A DNA stretch of 64,000 nucleotides from Nonomuraea sp. NBC_00507 (GTDB lineage Bacteria > Actinomycetota > Actinomycetes > Streptosporangiales > Streptosporangiaceae), in assembly GCF_036013525.1 (NCBI RefSeq), contig NZ_CP107854.1:1-64000 (forward strand). The letters are read 5' to 3'. Positions 1-8,459 of this stretch are shown piece by piece. Under the pieces are notes generated by a model. The model searched no databases and had not been told where the DNA came from. It saw nothing but the letters and a program-made list of their open reading frames with translations. How positions within the stretch are numbered: position 1 is the first letter of the stretch; each line of letters opens with the position of its first letter. The translations under genes were made by a program, and so were the position numbers.

Positions 1-1606
1 AGCGCCCCGGATAAAGATCGTGAACGGGGGATGCGGAGATCTCTTTAGGGCAGCCCATCATCCCCGCTTCGCGGCGATGTAGTTAGCTTCGCTAACTAAT
101 GAAATCGCTGCTTGACCTCGGTAAACTCTTGACAGGGGTAAGTGATTGGGAACGCGTTCCAGGGGATCAATCACTGGCCGGCTACTTGTTGCCGGCCCGG
201 GCCCGCGAGGCGTGGTGGCACCCTCACGGACCCGGGGCGCCTCCGCCCCGCTCAGAGGCGGTTCACCGGTTGAGCATTACCTATTCTAAGCCAATTGCAT
301 CTGATTAATGCAATCACTAGGATGCATATATCTCATTCGTTAGGTGCGATGAGATAGCGAAGATCTTTTCTGGAGACCCGCTCCCGGATCTCTCCCAGCG
401 CCGCCCGGGGGCGGGTCGATCTTTGCCCGGAGAACGCCGCGCAACGGCGCCTGGACGCTGAAGCCGGGTCAGGCGGATCGTTCTCCGGCCGGCCCATCCC
501 AGTCCTGTGGCGCCGCCGGGACACCATGAGCGGCAACGGCCAGGCGGCCGAGCCAGCTCGGCTCCGGAGCGCCGCGGTAGAGCAGCGGCGGCCGCGGTCC
601 GCCGGCGCCGCGGCCGCCGGTGACATCTGACCGCCGCGGAGGCCTTCGTGGCGGCCCGCGCCGACTGGATGCCGCGTCCGGCCGGGCTCGAGCCGAGCCA
701 GGAAGTCATGCAGCCATCGCTGCTTCACGTCTCACGCCCCGGCCAGGCGCAACCTTTGGAGCGCGGGCACGCTCACGATCGAACACCCCAAACTCATGAA
801 TCACATGAATTGCATGTACCGCTCAGAAGGCGGGGCACGTCACCGTGCGTCACCCTCCGGTGCTTCTATGCCAAGCGCCTGCCGGTGACCCAAGGCCGGA
901 AAACCAGTGGTTGCGGCCTACCTCTCTCGCCGCGGCTCGACCGGGTCGACGCCCGCGCGCCAAGCCGACGCCGCCGGCGAACTGCCCCCCATGCCGCCGG
1001 GCGGCGTACCGCCCGGCTGACACCACGACCAGGCACGGCACCCCCGTCATCGGGCCGCCGATCTCCACCGACAGAGGCCTTCGGCAGACCTGAACCCGGA
1101 GGTTGCCTGAGCCGTCCCGAGGAGCTCCCATCCCGGGCCCTGGGCCGGCTCCTGTTCACGGTCAGCCTGAGGCCCGTCGAGGTTACGCACCGTGACGCCG
1201 GCTCGCCGGTGAGGAGAGCGTGGCCGGAGAACCGGTTGTGCCGTCGGCTGCTGCGGTACCTCGAGCGTGCTCGAGACCGCTGGCGAGCCCTGGCGCCGTA
1301 CGACCGCGCACCGCGGCGAGTCTTCTCCCCCAGCGCCGTGGGGTGCGACACCGAATCGTCTCTGCAGGACTCCCGCGGCGCCGAGCTCACCGGCGACGGG
1401 GCCGGCCCCTTTGCATGCCGGTCGGCTTCGCGCACCGCGTGCTCGAAGGAACCTGCCGAAGCCGCACACCCCTCGGGGACGTGACACCTGAGCCGGGCAG
1501 CACGGGGATGCGCTGGGATGCCACCCGCGCGAGCTGCACCGGCCCTTACCAGCTCCGTGGCCCGATGCCTTCAAGGCGGGCGAATTTTCCCCGGAATGAG
1601 GGAGTA
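1..1606. other. left intergenic stretch, no convincing gene
   Basis: About 1.6 kb without a gene I can support. Positions 1-350 are AT-rich with several palindromes and two AT-rich operator-like blocks (75-110 and 295-345). A weak relative of the operator motif lies near 790-815. The remainder is GC-rich, with isolated copies of the dispersed GCCGGTGA hairpin near 612 and 1195. The open frames across 648-1616 have arginine/proline-rich composition and no ribosome binding sites, so I treat them as non-coding. Confidence 0.5.
141..197. repeat. nested palindromes
   Basis: AGTGATTG (141-148) pairs with CAATCACT (168-175) around a perfect 12-bp palindrome GGAACGCGTTCC (149-160). Immediately downstream GGCCGGC (176-182) pairs with GCCGGCC (191-197). 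This could be a regulatory, origin or recombination structure; the sequence does not decide. Confidence 0.6.
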
Positions 1607-1645
1607 TTGACCCCATCAGCTATAGATGTATTCTAATATTAAATA
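1607..1645 (+). promoter_or_regulatory. cassette promoter P1
   Basis: TTGACC (1607-1612), a 16-bp spacer, then TATTCT (1629-1634) inside the block GATGTATTCTAATATTAAAT. The same layout recurs at 7461, 11295 and 17955, each time just upstream of a small cassette gene, so I read it as a shared promoter. The AT-rich block after the -10 may also be an operator. Confidence 0.75.
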
Positions 1646-1664
1646 CGTCACTGGGAGGACGGAC

Positions 1665-2111
1665 GTGAGCCTGCTGTACTACTTCGCCATCGGGTGCCTT
1701 CTCGCCGCCTTTGTGATCTACGCGCTCGCTTGCGCCTACGGGCTGTACCAGGTCGCCAAGATCGTCCTCGCCCTGCTCATCACCCTCGCGGTCGCGGTCA
1801 GCACCCGGCTGCGTCGGATCGCACACGCGGCGCTGCGGCGGCCACCCGCCGAGGCCGCCGGGCGGCCGCTGGAGTGGGCGGTCCTGTACACCGACACGAA
1901 CGGCCAGATCGTCCGCCACCGGCACCGCCGAAACCGCAGCGACCGCGACCTGGCCGAGGCCCACGCCCGGCACCTGCTCGCCTGGCAGGCCCAGACCGGC
2001 ATCACCCCGGACGCGTCCCTCATCGCCTGCCCCAGCCCCAACCCCCTCGACTGGTACCGGGACCCCGCCTGGGCCCGCGAGTTCCCCCAGGCCGCCCGCA
2101 TCACGACCTGA
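1665..2111 (+). CDS. small membrane protein, cassette 1 head gene
   Basis: A 148-residue protein of unknown function. GTG 1665 is preferred to ATG 1626 because GGGAGGA sits just before it. The N-terminal ~50 residues form one or two hydrophobic helices (YFAIGCLLAAFVIYALACAY, then VLALLITLAVAV). They are followed by a basic, soluble C-terminal region containing RHRHRRNRSDRD. It is the first gene after promoter P1. The equivalent gene of the paralogous cassette (18013) also encodes a small membrane protein with little obvious sequence similarity. Confidence 0.7.
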   Translation: MSLLYYFAIGCLLAAFVIYALACAYGLYQVAKIVLALLITLAVAVSTRLRRIAHAALRRPPAEAAGRPLEWAVLYTDTNGQIVRHRHRRNRSDRDLAEAHARHLLAWQAQTGITPDASLIACPSPNPLDWYRDPAWAREFPQAARITT

Positions 2112-2126
2112 CCTTCGGAGACGCCC

Positions 2127-2612
2127 ATGCTGGTGACCTGGACCACCAACGGAGCCGAGCAGACCGGCACGGTCGACGGCCTCGACACCGACCGTGCCGT
2201 GTTCCGCCTGTACCCCAACCCCGACCCCGGCCCAGCCTGGCGGCTGGACACCACCGCGCCCGCCTCCGACGACGACGAGGAAACCCCCGAGGAACCCCGC
2301 GACGAACCCCCGCTGCGCCACAACGACGCCGACTACCTCCGCGTCATCGCAGAGGACAAGGCGCGCGACTTCCTGCTCCGCCAGCCCGCCCCGGACCCGG
2401 TCACCACCATCAAGATCTTCGACAAGGTCCTGGCCGACCACGTCGACAACGGCGGCTACGGCGACGCCGACTACCTCCTGCAGCACCTCAGCGACCTGGC
2501 CGCCTCGGCACTGGCGCGCATCCGGCAGGAGGAGGAAGCCGAGCGCCGCCAGGTGCTGCCGCATTACGGCCCCGACGGCGAGCTGTACGGCCCCGACGGC
2601 CGCCCGCTGTAA
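2127..2612 (+). CDS. acidic hypothetical protein
   Basis: A 161-residue unrecognised protein, 15 bases after the previous stop and probably co-transcribed with it. GGAG precedes the ATG. The N-terminal ~45 residues look beta-rich (MLVTWTTNGAEQTGTVDGLD). An acidic linker (SDDDEETPEEPRDE) follows, then a mostly helical part with IKIFDKVLADHVDNGGYGDA, and a C-terminal repeat YGPDGELYGPDGRPL. No catalytic motif is visible. Confidence 0.7.
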   Translation: MLVTWTTNGAEQTGTVDGLDTDRAVFRLYPNPDPGPAWRLDTTAPASDDDEETPEEPRDEPPLRHNDADYLRVIAEDKARDFLLRQPAPDPVTTIKIFDKVLADHVDNGGYGDADYLLQHLSDLAASALARIRQEEEAERRQVLPHYGPDGELYGPDGRPL

Positions 2613-2656
2613 CTCCCCGTACCGCACAGACCAGACTCTCGAGGACAACTCCACGC

Positions 2657-3349
2657 ATGCGCACCCACGCCGCCGCTCAGCTCATCGGCGACCGCAGCCA
2701 CCAGTGCGACGCCACCGCCACCTACACCCACGGCGCCACCCGCGCCTACGCCCTGCTCGACGGCATCGGCAGCAGCGACGCCGTCCGCGTCTGGACCCAC
2801 ACCACCGCCCGCCGGCTGGCCCGCGCGGCCGCCATACGCGACAGCGCCGAAGCGGGCCTGCGCGCCGTGCACGCCGTGGCCGCCGCCGAGCGCGCCCGCC
2901 GAAGAACACCATCCGCCGTGGCGGTCGTCGCCGTCGCCGCCCCCGGCCAGCGCCTGCAGATCGCCTGGTGCGGCGACGCACGCGCCTACCTGCTCACCGG
3001 CGACCGGCTGTGGCGCCTGACCAAGGACCACAACAAGCGCCAGGTCCTCATCGACCTCGGTCGCACGCCCGACCCCTACGACCGCAACACCGTCACCTCC
3101 TACCTCGGCGACACGTGCGACGAGCCCCAGATCGGCACCTGCACGGTCCCGCAGCGCGGGCGACTCCTGCTGGCCTCCGACGGCGCCTACGAGCCCCTGG
3201 AAGACGCCGGCGAGGACCTCGCCGACTACCTGGCCGGCTCCCCGCGCCGGGCCGCCCGCACCCTCACCGCCGCCGCGATCGAGTTCGCCCCCAGCCACGC
3301 CGACAACGCCACCACCCTGGTCGCCGACCTCGGCGCGCCGGGCCGGTGA
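2657..3349 (+). CDS. PP2C-family protein phosphatase
   Basis: A 230-residue metal-dependent Ser/Thr phosphatase of the PPM/PP2C family. Signature motifs appear in order: LLDGIGSS near residue 34, AWCGDARAYLL near 110, TKDHN near 128, LLASDGAYE near 175 and DNATTLVADL near the C terminus. These match the metal-binding aspartates of PPM enzymes. The protein is short, close to the minimal bacterial catalytic domain, with no sensor or membrane part. ATG 2657 opens the conserved reading frame and GAGGA lies upstream. It is the only gene of cassette 1 whose biochemical role can be named; its substrate is unknown. No kinase partner is seen in the window. Confidence 0.85.
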   Translation: MRTHAAAQLIGDRSHQCDATATYTHGATRAYALLDGIGSSDAVRVWTHTTARRLARAAAIRDSAEAGLRAVHAVAAAERARRRTPSAVAVVAVAAPGQRLQIAWCGDARAYLLTGDRLWRLTKDHNKRQVLIDLGRTPDPYDRNTVTSYLGDTCDEPQIGTCTVPQRGRLLLASDGAYEPLEDAGEDLADYLAGSPRRAARTLTAAAIEFAPSHADNATTLVADLGAPGR

Positions 3350-3464
3350 GGCCCCGGCGCGGCCACATCCGCGGGACGGACGAGCCGCTCACCGGAAAGC
3401 CCTCCCCGGCCGCTTGAAGTCCCCCTACGCTGCCCACAGTCCCCGGCCACTCCCAGGAGCACCC

Positions 3465-4427
3465 ATGTCCGAACCGACGCCGCTGATGGTTCCCCTGCTC
3501 GTCACCATCAAGACCGCCGCTCCACTGCGCCGCGCGCAGGAACAGGCCCTCATCGAGCGCCTGGCCGCCGCGGCCGCCCGCGTCGAGGCCGGCGAGCGGC
3601 CCGTGATGCCCATCTTCCACGTCTTCGACGATCACCCCGGCCACTACCCGCTCGCCCTCTTCGTCCACGCCCCCGACCTCCTCCCACCAGGCCGCAGTAA
3701 AGCGATGGACGAACTCGTGCACCACGTGCTGGACCGCATCACGACCGAAGCCGGCACCGGCGCCGCGCCAGTCGAGCTCGAGGTCGCCACCCTCAGCCAG
3801 GACGAGGTGCTCACCGCAGGCAACACCGCCGACCGCCTCTACAGCCCCAGCGAGTGGACCGACCGCCGCGCCGAAGCCGACGAGCTCAAGCACCTGGTCG
3901 ACGGCCCACCCTCAGCACCGCAAGGCATCACGGCCGACGCCCTGTATGCAGCCCTGACCGCGCTCGGCCGCGCGCCCATCCTGCCCGACGCCCCAGCCGA
4001 CCCCGACCACCCCCGGCTGCTCGGCGTGCTCCTGGCCGCTGTGGAACAAGAGATCTTCCTGCGGGTGGCCGACGGGCCCGGCATCGTCGCCGACATCCAT
4101 CACGGATACATCGCCCAACTCGGCGGCGACCGCGACGGCGGCACCCAGCTCCTGGCCGTCCTGGCCGCCCGCATCTCCCTGCTGACGATGCTCATCGACG
4201 GCAACTACGGCGGCCCCGACAACGCCGGGCCGATCCTCACCAGCGCCGGCAAAGCCGCCAACGCGACCGCCGGACTGCTCCGGCTCACCACCGCCAGCAG
4301 ACTCGGCCTCCACGACGACGGCACCCTGCGGCAGATGCTCCGCGACGTCAAGAAAGACCTCCAGGCAGCCCGGCAGGCCTACGAAGACGCACTGAGGCAC
4401 CTGCGCAAGGCCGGCGCCAACATATGA
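3465..4427 (+). CDS. cassette protein, paralogue of the 18447 gene
   Basis: A 320-residue unrecognised protein. ATG 3465 follows CAGGAG. The N-terminal ~165 residues closely match the product at 18447-18977 (PLLVTIKTAAPL, FDDHPGHYPLALF, AGNTADRLYSP, LKHLVDGPP). The C-terminal half (from about ITADALYAALTALG) is helical, is absent from the paralogue and includes EQEIFLRVADGPGIVADIHHGYI. Two domains are likely, the second shared with other actinobacterial hypothetical proteins by style. The function is unknown. Confidence 0.75.
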   Translation: MSEPTPLMVPLLVTIKTAAPLRRAQEQALIERLAAAAARVEAGERPVMPIFHVFDDHPGHYPLALFVHAPDLLPPGRSKAMDELVHHVLDRITTEAGTGAAPVELEVATLSQDEVLTAGNTADRLYSPSEWTDRRAEADELKHLVDGPPSAPQGITADALYAALTALGRAPILPDAPADPDHPRLLGVLLAAVEQEIFLRVADGPGIVADIHHGYIAQLGGDRDGGTQLLAVLAARISLLTMLIDGNYGGPDNAGPILTSAGKAANATAGLLRLTTASRLGLHDDGTLRQMLRDVKKDLQAARQAYEDALRHLRKAGANI

Positions 4428-4439
4428 CCGGAGCAGAAC

Positions 4440-4736
4440 ATGGCCGAGCGCGCGCACGACAGCGAGATCACCGCATCGGCGCTGGCCATGGGCCTGCACG
4501 AGCTGGCCACCACCTACCCGGCCGACGACGAACTCGCCGTGGCGTCACTGACGATCGAGCACGACACCGGCGGACGCCACACGGCCCACCTCCAGGCCAC
4601 GCAGCTGGACAAGAGGACGACAAGAGAAGGGGCAGCTCGGGCAGGTTCGTCAGGCGGCCCCGGGCATCCGCGTGGTACGCCAGACGCTGGGCCATACGCC
4701 AGGCGCACGACCCGGACGACACCCCCGCCCGGGTGA
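4440..4736 (+). pseudogene. 5' fragment of an interrupted gene (paralogue of 19318)
   Basis: The first ~60 residues (DSEITASALAMGLHELATTYP, TIEHDTGGRHTAHLQATQLD) match the product at 19318-19590 almost position for position. After about base 4617 the similarity stops and the frame runs through unrelated sequence. The matching C-terminal Cys/His segment reappears at 5383-5544. An insertion of roughly 765 bp therefore appears to have split one gene. The 5' part keeps its own start (ATG 4440, preceded by GGAG). Confidence 0.6.
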
Positions 4737-4953
4737 TGGCGACCACGCTCGGGGAGCTGGTGGCGAACCTGCCGGGCGCCGAGCACGGGCAGCCCACCAT
4801 CGTGCCGACCCGGACCCTCACGGCCTCGAGACCGGCGACGATGAAGGTGTGGACCCGCCGCCGGCCCCCGCCGAGCTGGTCAGCAAGGCCCTGGCGCTGG
4901 CGACCCTGTACGCGACCCGCGACCTGCACGCGGAGGAAGGAGAGAACCGCATG
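4618..4953 (+). pseudogene. inserted coding remnant with an apparent frameshift
   Basis: Within the inserted segment one frame reads sensibly from about 4626 to 4820 (RRPRASAWYARRWAIRQAHD, LGELVANLPGAEHGQPTIVP). Another frame continues sensibly from about 4830 to 4950 (PAELVSKALALATLYATRD). The change of frame near 4820-4830 suggests a decayed or frameshifted gene. It leads straight into the gene starting at 4951. Its function is unknown. Confidence 0.4.
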
Positions 4954-5217
4954 ACGACCGACGACCGCACCCCCGGCCAGGAGCCGGACCTGGAGGCATT
5001 CAGGAGGGAAGTCGCCCGGATGGACGCGCCCCAAAGGACGGCGATGCTAGCAGCGGTGGACGAGCTGGTCGCCGCGATCGGGACGCGCGATGGTGATGCC
5101 GGCGTGGCGGCCGTCCGCCGGATCCAGGCCCTGAACCCCGAGGCGGGCAAGGCCGTCCTTGACCACCTGGCCGACGAAGGACTCAGGCGCATGGCCGGCG
5201 GGAGCGACGATCGGTGA
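4951..5217 (+). CDS. small helical hypothetical protein
   Basis: An 88-residue protein with a strong ribosome binding site (GGAGGAAGGAGAG) directly before ATG 4951. The sequence is mostly amphipathic helix (EAFRREVARMDAPQRTAMLA, DELVAAIGTRDG, VRRIQALNPEAGKAVLDHLA). No known motif was recognised. It lies inside the segment that interrupts the 4440/5383 gene, and its stop overlaps the next start. Confidence 0.65.
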   Translation: MTTDDRTPGQEPDLEAFRREVARMDAPQRTAMLAAVDELVAAIGTRDGDAGVAAVRRIQALNPEAGKAVLDHLADEGLRRMAGGSDDR

Positions 5218-5336
5218 AGGGCCGCATCGCGATCGCCATGCGCCTGAAAGCAGGTGCCACTGCTGAGGACATCGCTTCAGCCTTCACCATGGCCGCGATC
5301 GACCTGGCGCCCGAACTGGGCGACGAGGCCGGATGA
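5214..5336 (+). CDS. 40-residue coupled ORF
   Basis: GTG 5214 overlaps the stop of the previous gene (GTGA), which suggests translational coupling. The product (VKGRIAIAMRLKAGATAEDI and onward) is an amphipathic peptide of 40 residues, ending at TGA 5334-5336. It is unrecognised and is supported only by coupling and composition. Confidence 0.45.
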   Translation: MKGRIAIAMRLKAGATAEDIASAFTMAAIDLAPELGDEAG

Positions 5337-5382
5337 CGAGTACAGCCGCTGCGGCCGACCACGAGCGGACCGGTGGGCTGAG

Positions 5383-5544
5383 GTGAGCGGGGCCCGGCTG
5401 CTCCACCTCGTCATAAACGAGACGGCGACCTGCCACAACGCACACCCCGACGGCGACAACAGGTGCGCCCCCTGCACGGGCCGGCCAGGCCAGGGCCGGC
5501 TGACGACCACACGCCCCAACAGGCCTCGAGCGGCCCGCCGGTGA
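5383..5544 (+). pseudogene. 3' fragment of the interrupted Cys/His gene
   Basis: A 53-residue frame from GTG 5383. LHLVINETATCHNAHPDGDN followed by RCAPCTG matches the C-terminal end of the 19318 product (VATCRNAHRDGDDTCAHCTG). The pattern C-x2-AH-x-DGD-x2-CA-x-CTG suggests a small zinc site. Together with 4440-4617 it forms one ancestral gene split by the insertion. The stop codon lies within a copy of the dispersed GCCGGTGA hairpin. Confidence 0.55.
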
Positions 5545-5980
5545 CTACGGCCGTGCGGGAAGAACGCCGCGCGGCGACCTCGCAGGCTGGTACATACGAG
5601 CCGCCCTCGACGCCGGCACCGAGCGCCTGCCGGGGACCTCGGTGCCGAGGCCTGCACGCCCCTGAGCCCGAGCCGCAGACGGGCTACCCGAGCTCCCGCC
5701 GGCGCCGCCGGTGAGCCCGGGCCACGCTCGGACACCCCCTCTTCTGCTCGAAGGCCAGGCCTCACCGACGGCTCGTCATGACCGGCCCTCGCCGAAGCCG
5801 TACGTCGAAGCCGCCCTCCAGGCGAGTGCCGATCAGCGAGCCCTTCGGCTCTGCCGACCCGCACCCGCGCGAACCGCGCCGCTGACGGCGCGTAGCGCCG
5901 TGCCCTGTGCCAGGCCAGCTGCCGTTTCATCCTCGCAGCCGACGCCGCGCACGAGGTAAGAGAAACCCCCCTTCCGCGCT
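5545..5980. other. intergenic stretch with coding remnants and hairpin copies
   Basis: No intact gene. A frame from about 5545 to 5673 reads LAGWYIRAALDAGTERLPGT and looks like a remnant of coding sequence. Copies of the dispersed CCGGTGA palindrome occur at about 5535 and 5705. Confidence 0.4.
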
Positions 5981-6023
5981 ATTAGATGCAATTCATGTAA
6001 TAGATAGAATGCATGCAATTACC
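5981..6023 (+). promoter_or_regulatory. AT-rich operator-like block
   Basis: ATTAGATGCAATTCATGTAA is followed by ATGCATGCAATTACC. It is related to the TTGCATGTAACTAGC motif at 7331, 28983 and 52590 and to the AGATGCATCT palindrome at 41639. It stands alone in GC-rich DNA upstream of the 6161 gene. The style resembles a GntR-type operator, but no such regulator is in the window. Confidence 0.6.
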
Positions 6024-6080
6024 TCGCATGGCAGGGACGATCATTGCCCGGCGATGCGGTTCAACGGCCTCCCGCTCACG

Positions 6081-6126
6081 GCCTGCCCCATCGTTCGCTT
6101 TCGCCCTGCGCCCCGATGGGGCGGGC
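6081..6126 (+). promoter_or_regulatory. leader hairpin
   Basis: GCCTGCCCCATCG pairs with CGATGGGGCGGGC across a 20-base loop, ending about 35 bases before the start of the 6161 gene. It could be an attenuator or an mRNA-stabilising hairpin in the leader. Confidence 0.55.
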
Positions 6127-6160
6127 CTTCCCCCTTTCACGATCACATTGGAGCAGAACC

Positions 6161-6295
6161 ATGGCCTACGCCTGCACCACCAGTGACCAGAACACCCTGG
6201 ACGGCGCGATGAGCTACAGCGCCGAGATGGTCGCCAAGTGGAGCACGATCGCGCGGAACGAGCTGCAGCAGGAGACGGACGCCGACGCCGACTAG
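6161..6295 (+). CDS. 44-residue peptide gene
   Basis: ATG 6161 is preceded by TTGGAG at good spacing, and the gene is closed by a textbook terminator 15 bases after the stop. The product begins MAYACTTSDQNTLDGAMSYS and ends acidic (QQETDADAD). There is no signal peptide or Cys motif beyond one cysteine. An operator block, leader hairpin, ribosome site and terminator around so short a frame argue that it is a real stand-alone gene. A signalling or regulatory peptide is possible but unproven. Confidence 0.65.
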   Translation: MAYACTTSDQNTLDGAMSYSAEMVAKWSTIARNELQQETDADAD

Positions 6296-6310
6296 CCCCT
6301 TACCTGGGAC

Positions 6311-6345
6311 GACGGGGCGCCCGAGGATCCCTCGGACGCCCCGTC
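6311..6345 (+). terminator. intrinsic-type terminator
   Basis: GACGGGGCG-C-CCGAGG pairs with CCTCGG-A-CGCCCCGTC around a 3-base loop, directly after the 6161 gene. There is no long T run, as is common in high-GC actinomycetes. Confidence 0.8.
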
Positions 6346-6737
6346 GCGCTGTTCAGAGCAGGACTCCACCCGGTCGGCTCAAGCGCACCACCAGTCAGAG
6401 CCTGATCGACCGATCAGGGCCAGCCCACACGACCTGCCCAGCGCGATTCCCATTCCCGCAGCACGGCCGAACCGGCCGACCTTCCCACAGGAAACCCTCG
6501 CCGCTATCCAGCGCCCTTGCTTGCCCCTGCCACTCGCCCCGGCTTTGACCCGCGGATGCCGGTTCACCGGCAGGTGCCAGCACCGCGGCCAGGATCAGGG
6601 AGACTCGGCACCCCCTTCACCCCCGCATCCACCTGCCGGCTGGGGCCGGCGCCTCGTGTGTGGACCGCGCAACCACAGAAGGCGCTGCCTTCGTCCTGCT
6701 CAATCCGATCCCTCGAGGGACTGCCACGGCCACAGAT
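6346..6737. other. intergenic, no gene seen
   Basis: Between two terminators that face each other (6311-6345 for the rightward gene, 6738-6768 for the leftward gene). One imperfect copy of the dispersed palindrome (CCGGTTCACCGG) occurs at about 6557. No frame has coding character. Confidence 0.5.
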
Positions 6738-6768
6738 CGGCCCCCGGACGGAACCCGTCCGGGGGCCG
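6738..6768 (-). terminator. terminator of the leftward secreted-peptide gene
   Basis: CGGCCCCCGGACGG pairs perfectly with CCGTCCGGGGGCCG around a 3-base loop, 40 bases past the stop of the 6808-7047 gene. Confidence 0.8.
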
Positions 6769-6807
6769 CATCCCGTGCCCCCGTGCGCGGAATCGGGGGC
6801 CGGGCGG

Positions 6808-7047
6808 TCAGCGTGCCGTGGAACTGGAGGCGTCGACCAGCGTGACACCCCAGTACCTGCCGAACCAGCACTGCCCCAAGGCCGGCACTCCCTCGCCCAG
6901 CCGGCACTCCAGCCGAGTTACCTGAGCGGCCGCGGCGGCCGCGGCGGCCGCGGACGCGGGCCCGGTGGTGGTGGACGGGGTGACGGAGAAGAGAATCGAG
7001 GCCGCGCTCGTGACGGCGAGGATCGGGGAAGTGCGTGGCCGGCTCAT
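6808..7047 (-). CDS. small secreted protein
   Basis: A 79-residue product with ATG 7047 behind CAGGAG at 7-base spacing. The N terminus reads as a signal peptide (MSRPRTSPILAVTSAASILF), followed by a Thr/Ala-rich stretch with nine consecutive alanines. The mature part (QVTRLECRLGEGVPALGQCW and onward) holds two cysteines that could form a disulfide. A terminator follows it. The leader carries an operator (7314-7345) and a 42-bp element shared with the 28.8-kb operon. Its function is unknown; a secreted signalling or surface peptide is possible. Confidence 0.65.
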   Translation of the reverse strand: MSRPRTSPILAVTSAASILFSVTPSTTTGPASAAAAAAAAAQVTRLECRLGEGVPALGQCWFGRYWGVTLVDASSSTAR

Positions 7048-7160
7048 CGGCGAACTCCTGAAGGGGGAAGGGGTCATGAAGATCTGAGGTCGTCCCCCGC
7101 TCTCCGAGAGGGTGGGGAAGCTGCCCGGCTGTCCGCCGAGACGCTCTCCAAGAGCGGAGG

Positions 7161-7203
7161 ACGACTGCGATCGTGGCGGCCGGGTGTTGCGCCGCCCGTG
7201 ACC
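7161..7203 (-). promoter_or_regulatory. conserved leader element, copy 1
   Basis: About 42 bp that match 28827-28868 with six differences. In both places it lies in the leader of a leftward gene, downstream of the TTGCATGTAACTAGC operator. No protein reading explains both copies. It may be a regulatory RNA or protein-binding element. Confidence 0.5.
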
Positions 7204-7313
7204 CACCAGCAGCACGGCCCCCTGGGAGAGGAGGAGCCATGCGCCGTCACCCCTCGACCCGGGTCACGAGACAAACGGACCAACGAGACGCAGCCCGACC
7301 GCCACCCCGAAAT

Positions 7314-7345
7314 CATATGAGTCAGATCTATTGCATGTAACTAGC
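7314..7345 (-). promoter_or_regulatory. operator/promoter motif TTGCATGTAACTAGC
   Basis: TTGCATGTAACTAGC occupies 7331-7345, preceded by CATATGAGTCAGATCTA. An identical 15-mer lies at 28983 and a one-base variant at 52590. Here it most likely serves the leftward gene at 7047. Confidence 0.65.
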
Positions 7346-7460
7346 GCGCTCGCCTGCTCCGGCTTACCGGCCGGACCGCGCGGCGAGGCCCCCTGGGCGC
7401 GCGAGGACGCCGCCCAGGGGGCGGCTCGTACGACTGCGCAAATAAGCGCGAATCGGGGCA

Positions 7461-7497
7461 TTGACGCCATCCGCGACTGATGTATTTTAGTATTTAA
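7461..7497 (+). promoter_or_regulatory. cassette promoter P2
   Basis: TTGACG (7461-7466), 16-bp spacer, TATTTT (7483-7488), followed by AGTATTTAAAT. It matches P1, P3 and P4. The first gene starts at 7527 with a short leader. Confidence 0.8.
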
Positions 7498-7526
7498 ATC
7501 TGGTGAGAAGAGACGAGGAGCACCTC

Positions 7527-7793
7527 ATGCGCGCAGCGGCAGCCATCGAGGCGACGACCCGGCACCTGAAGGACCACTTCGACTCCGACGTGGCCGACGC
7601 CATCATCGGCGACGACGAGGTCTACACCCGCGCCGCCACCCGCCTGGGCCACCTCGTCGACAGCGACACCACCCTGGCCGGCATCATCGCCGACATCGCC
7701 CACAGCACCGACGACGGCACCGCCGACTGGCTCGCCACCGAGGCCGACAGCCCCGGCGCCTGGTTCTTCAAGCAGATCAACGACCGGACCTGA
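7527..7793 (+). CDS. small acidic cassette protein
   Basis: An 88-residue protein. ATG 7527 is chosen because GAGGAG lies 7 bases upstream and promoter P2 lies just before it. The sequence is helical and acidic (ATTRHLKDHFDSDVADAIIG, VDSDTTLAGIIADIAHST), ending SPGAWFFKQINDRT. It is unrecognised and is the head gene of cassette 2. Confidence 0.7.
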   Translation: MRAAAAIEATTRHLKDHFDSDVADAIIGDDEVYTRAATRLGHLVDSDTTLAGIIADIAHSTDDGTADWLATEADSPGAWFFKQINDRT

Positions 7794-7835
7794 CACCCCT
7801 ACCACCTGTTGGCCCAACGACCTGGACCGTGATCC

Positions 7836-8099
7836 ATGAGCATGACGCCACCCGAGGCCAGTGAGGTTCGTTTCGCGAACGGCCACATGATTTGCCCGGC
7901 CTGCGGCGCCCACAATCGCATCGCCGAGCGGACGCTGCTGGTGTTCTCCCACCCCACCCGCCTCACGAAAGATGGGGCGGTCCTGGTGTATGGGCAAGCT
8001 GACAGCCAGCACGTCGCGACAACTCCCGCGGGCTACACCTGCACCGCCTGCGACCGCCCCGTCGCCCTGCCGGGCAACACCGTCGTACGTCGACTGTGA
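7836..8099 (+). CDS. zinc-ribbon hypothetical protein
   Basis: An 87-residue protein with two CxxC knuckles (ICPACG near residue 19 and CTACD near residue 70) separated by a beta-rich segment. This is the layout of a small zinc ribbon. ATG 7836 or ATG 7842 could be used; no strong ribosome site is visible. It probably shares the cassette 2 transcript. The stop is followed by the duplicated hairpin-rich segment. Confidence 0.6.
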   Translation: MSMTPPEASEVRFANGHMICPACGAHNRIAERTLLVFSHPTRLTKDGAVLVYGQADSQHVATTPAGYTCTACDRPVALPGNTVVRRL

Positions 8100-8100
8100 G

Positions 8101-8330
8101 TCCCCGGCCCCGCGGCACCACACGCGGCGCCGGCTCACCGGCGGCGGTCGACCAGCTGGAGGACCTCCACCGCGGCCGCGCGACCGAACGAGCCAAACAG
8201 GTCACCCGTCGAGGCCCCGACCACCTGGTCGCCCTGCTCCCCTGCCGGCTCGCTGGGCGCCGCGGCCGCCGGTGAGCCGGCGCCCTCGAGGAGCACAACC
8301 TCTACTCGACGAAAGGCACCGGCCGATGTA
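8101..8330. repeat. diverged duplicated segment, copy A
   Basis: Similar over about 230 bp to 10955-11190. Both copies begin with GGCGCCGGCTCACCGGCG, continue with GTCGACCAGCTG and CAAACAGGTCACCCGTCGAG, and end with CTCGAGGAGCACA. One frame reads VDQLEDLHRGRATERAKQVT, so this looks like a decayed coding segment bracketed by the dispersed palindrome. Confidence 0.65.
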
Positions 8331-8459
8331 CCTCAGCGGCTCGGACCCACAGCATCACCGCCGCCCTCCACGTGTGGAATAGCCCGACGTGGGAGCAGAC
8401 CTCGGCGGGCGCCGAGCCCGAGCCCAGGACCTGGGCCGCCCGCCGAGCGCGGCCCGGAG

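Noticed and set aside
648..1616. Long overlapping open frames on both strands
   Set aside because: Arg/Pro-rich composition, no ribosome sites and no recognisable motif; typical of open shadow frames in GC-rich non-coding DNA.
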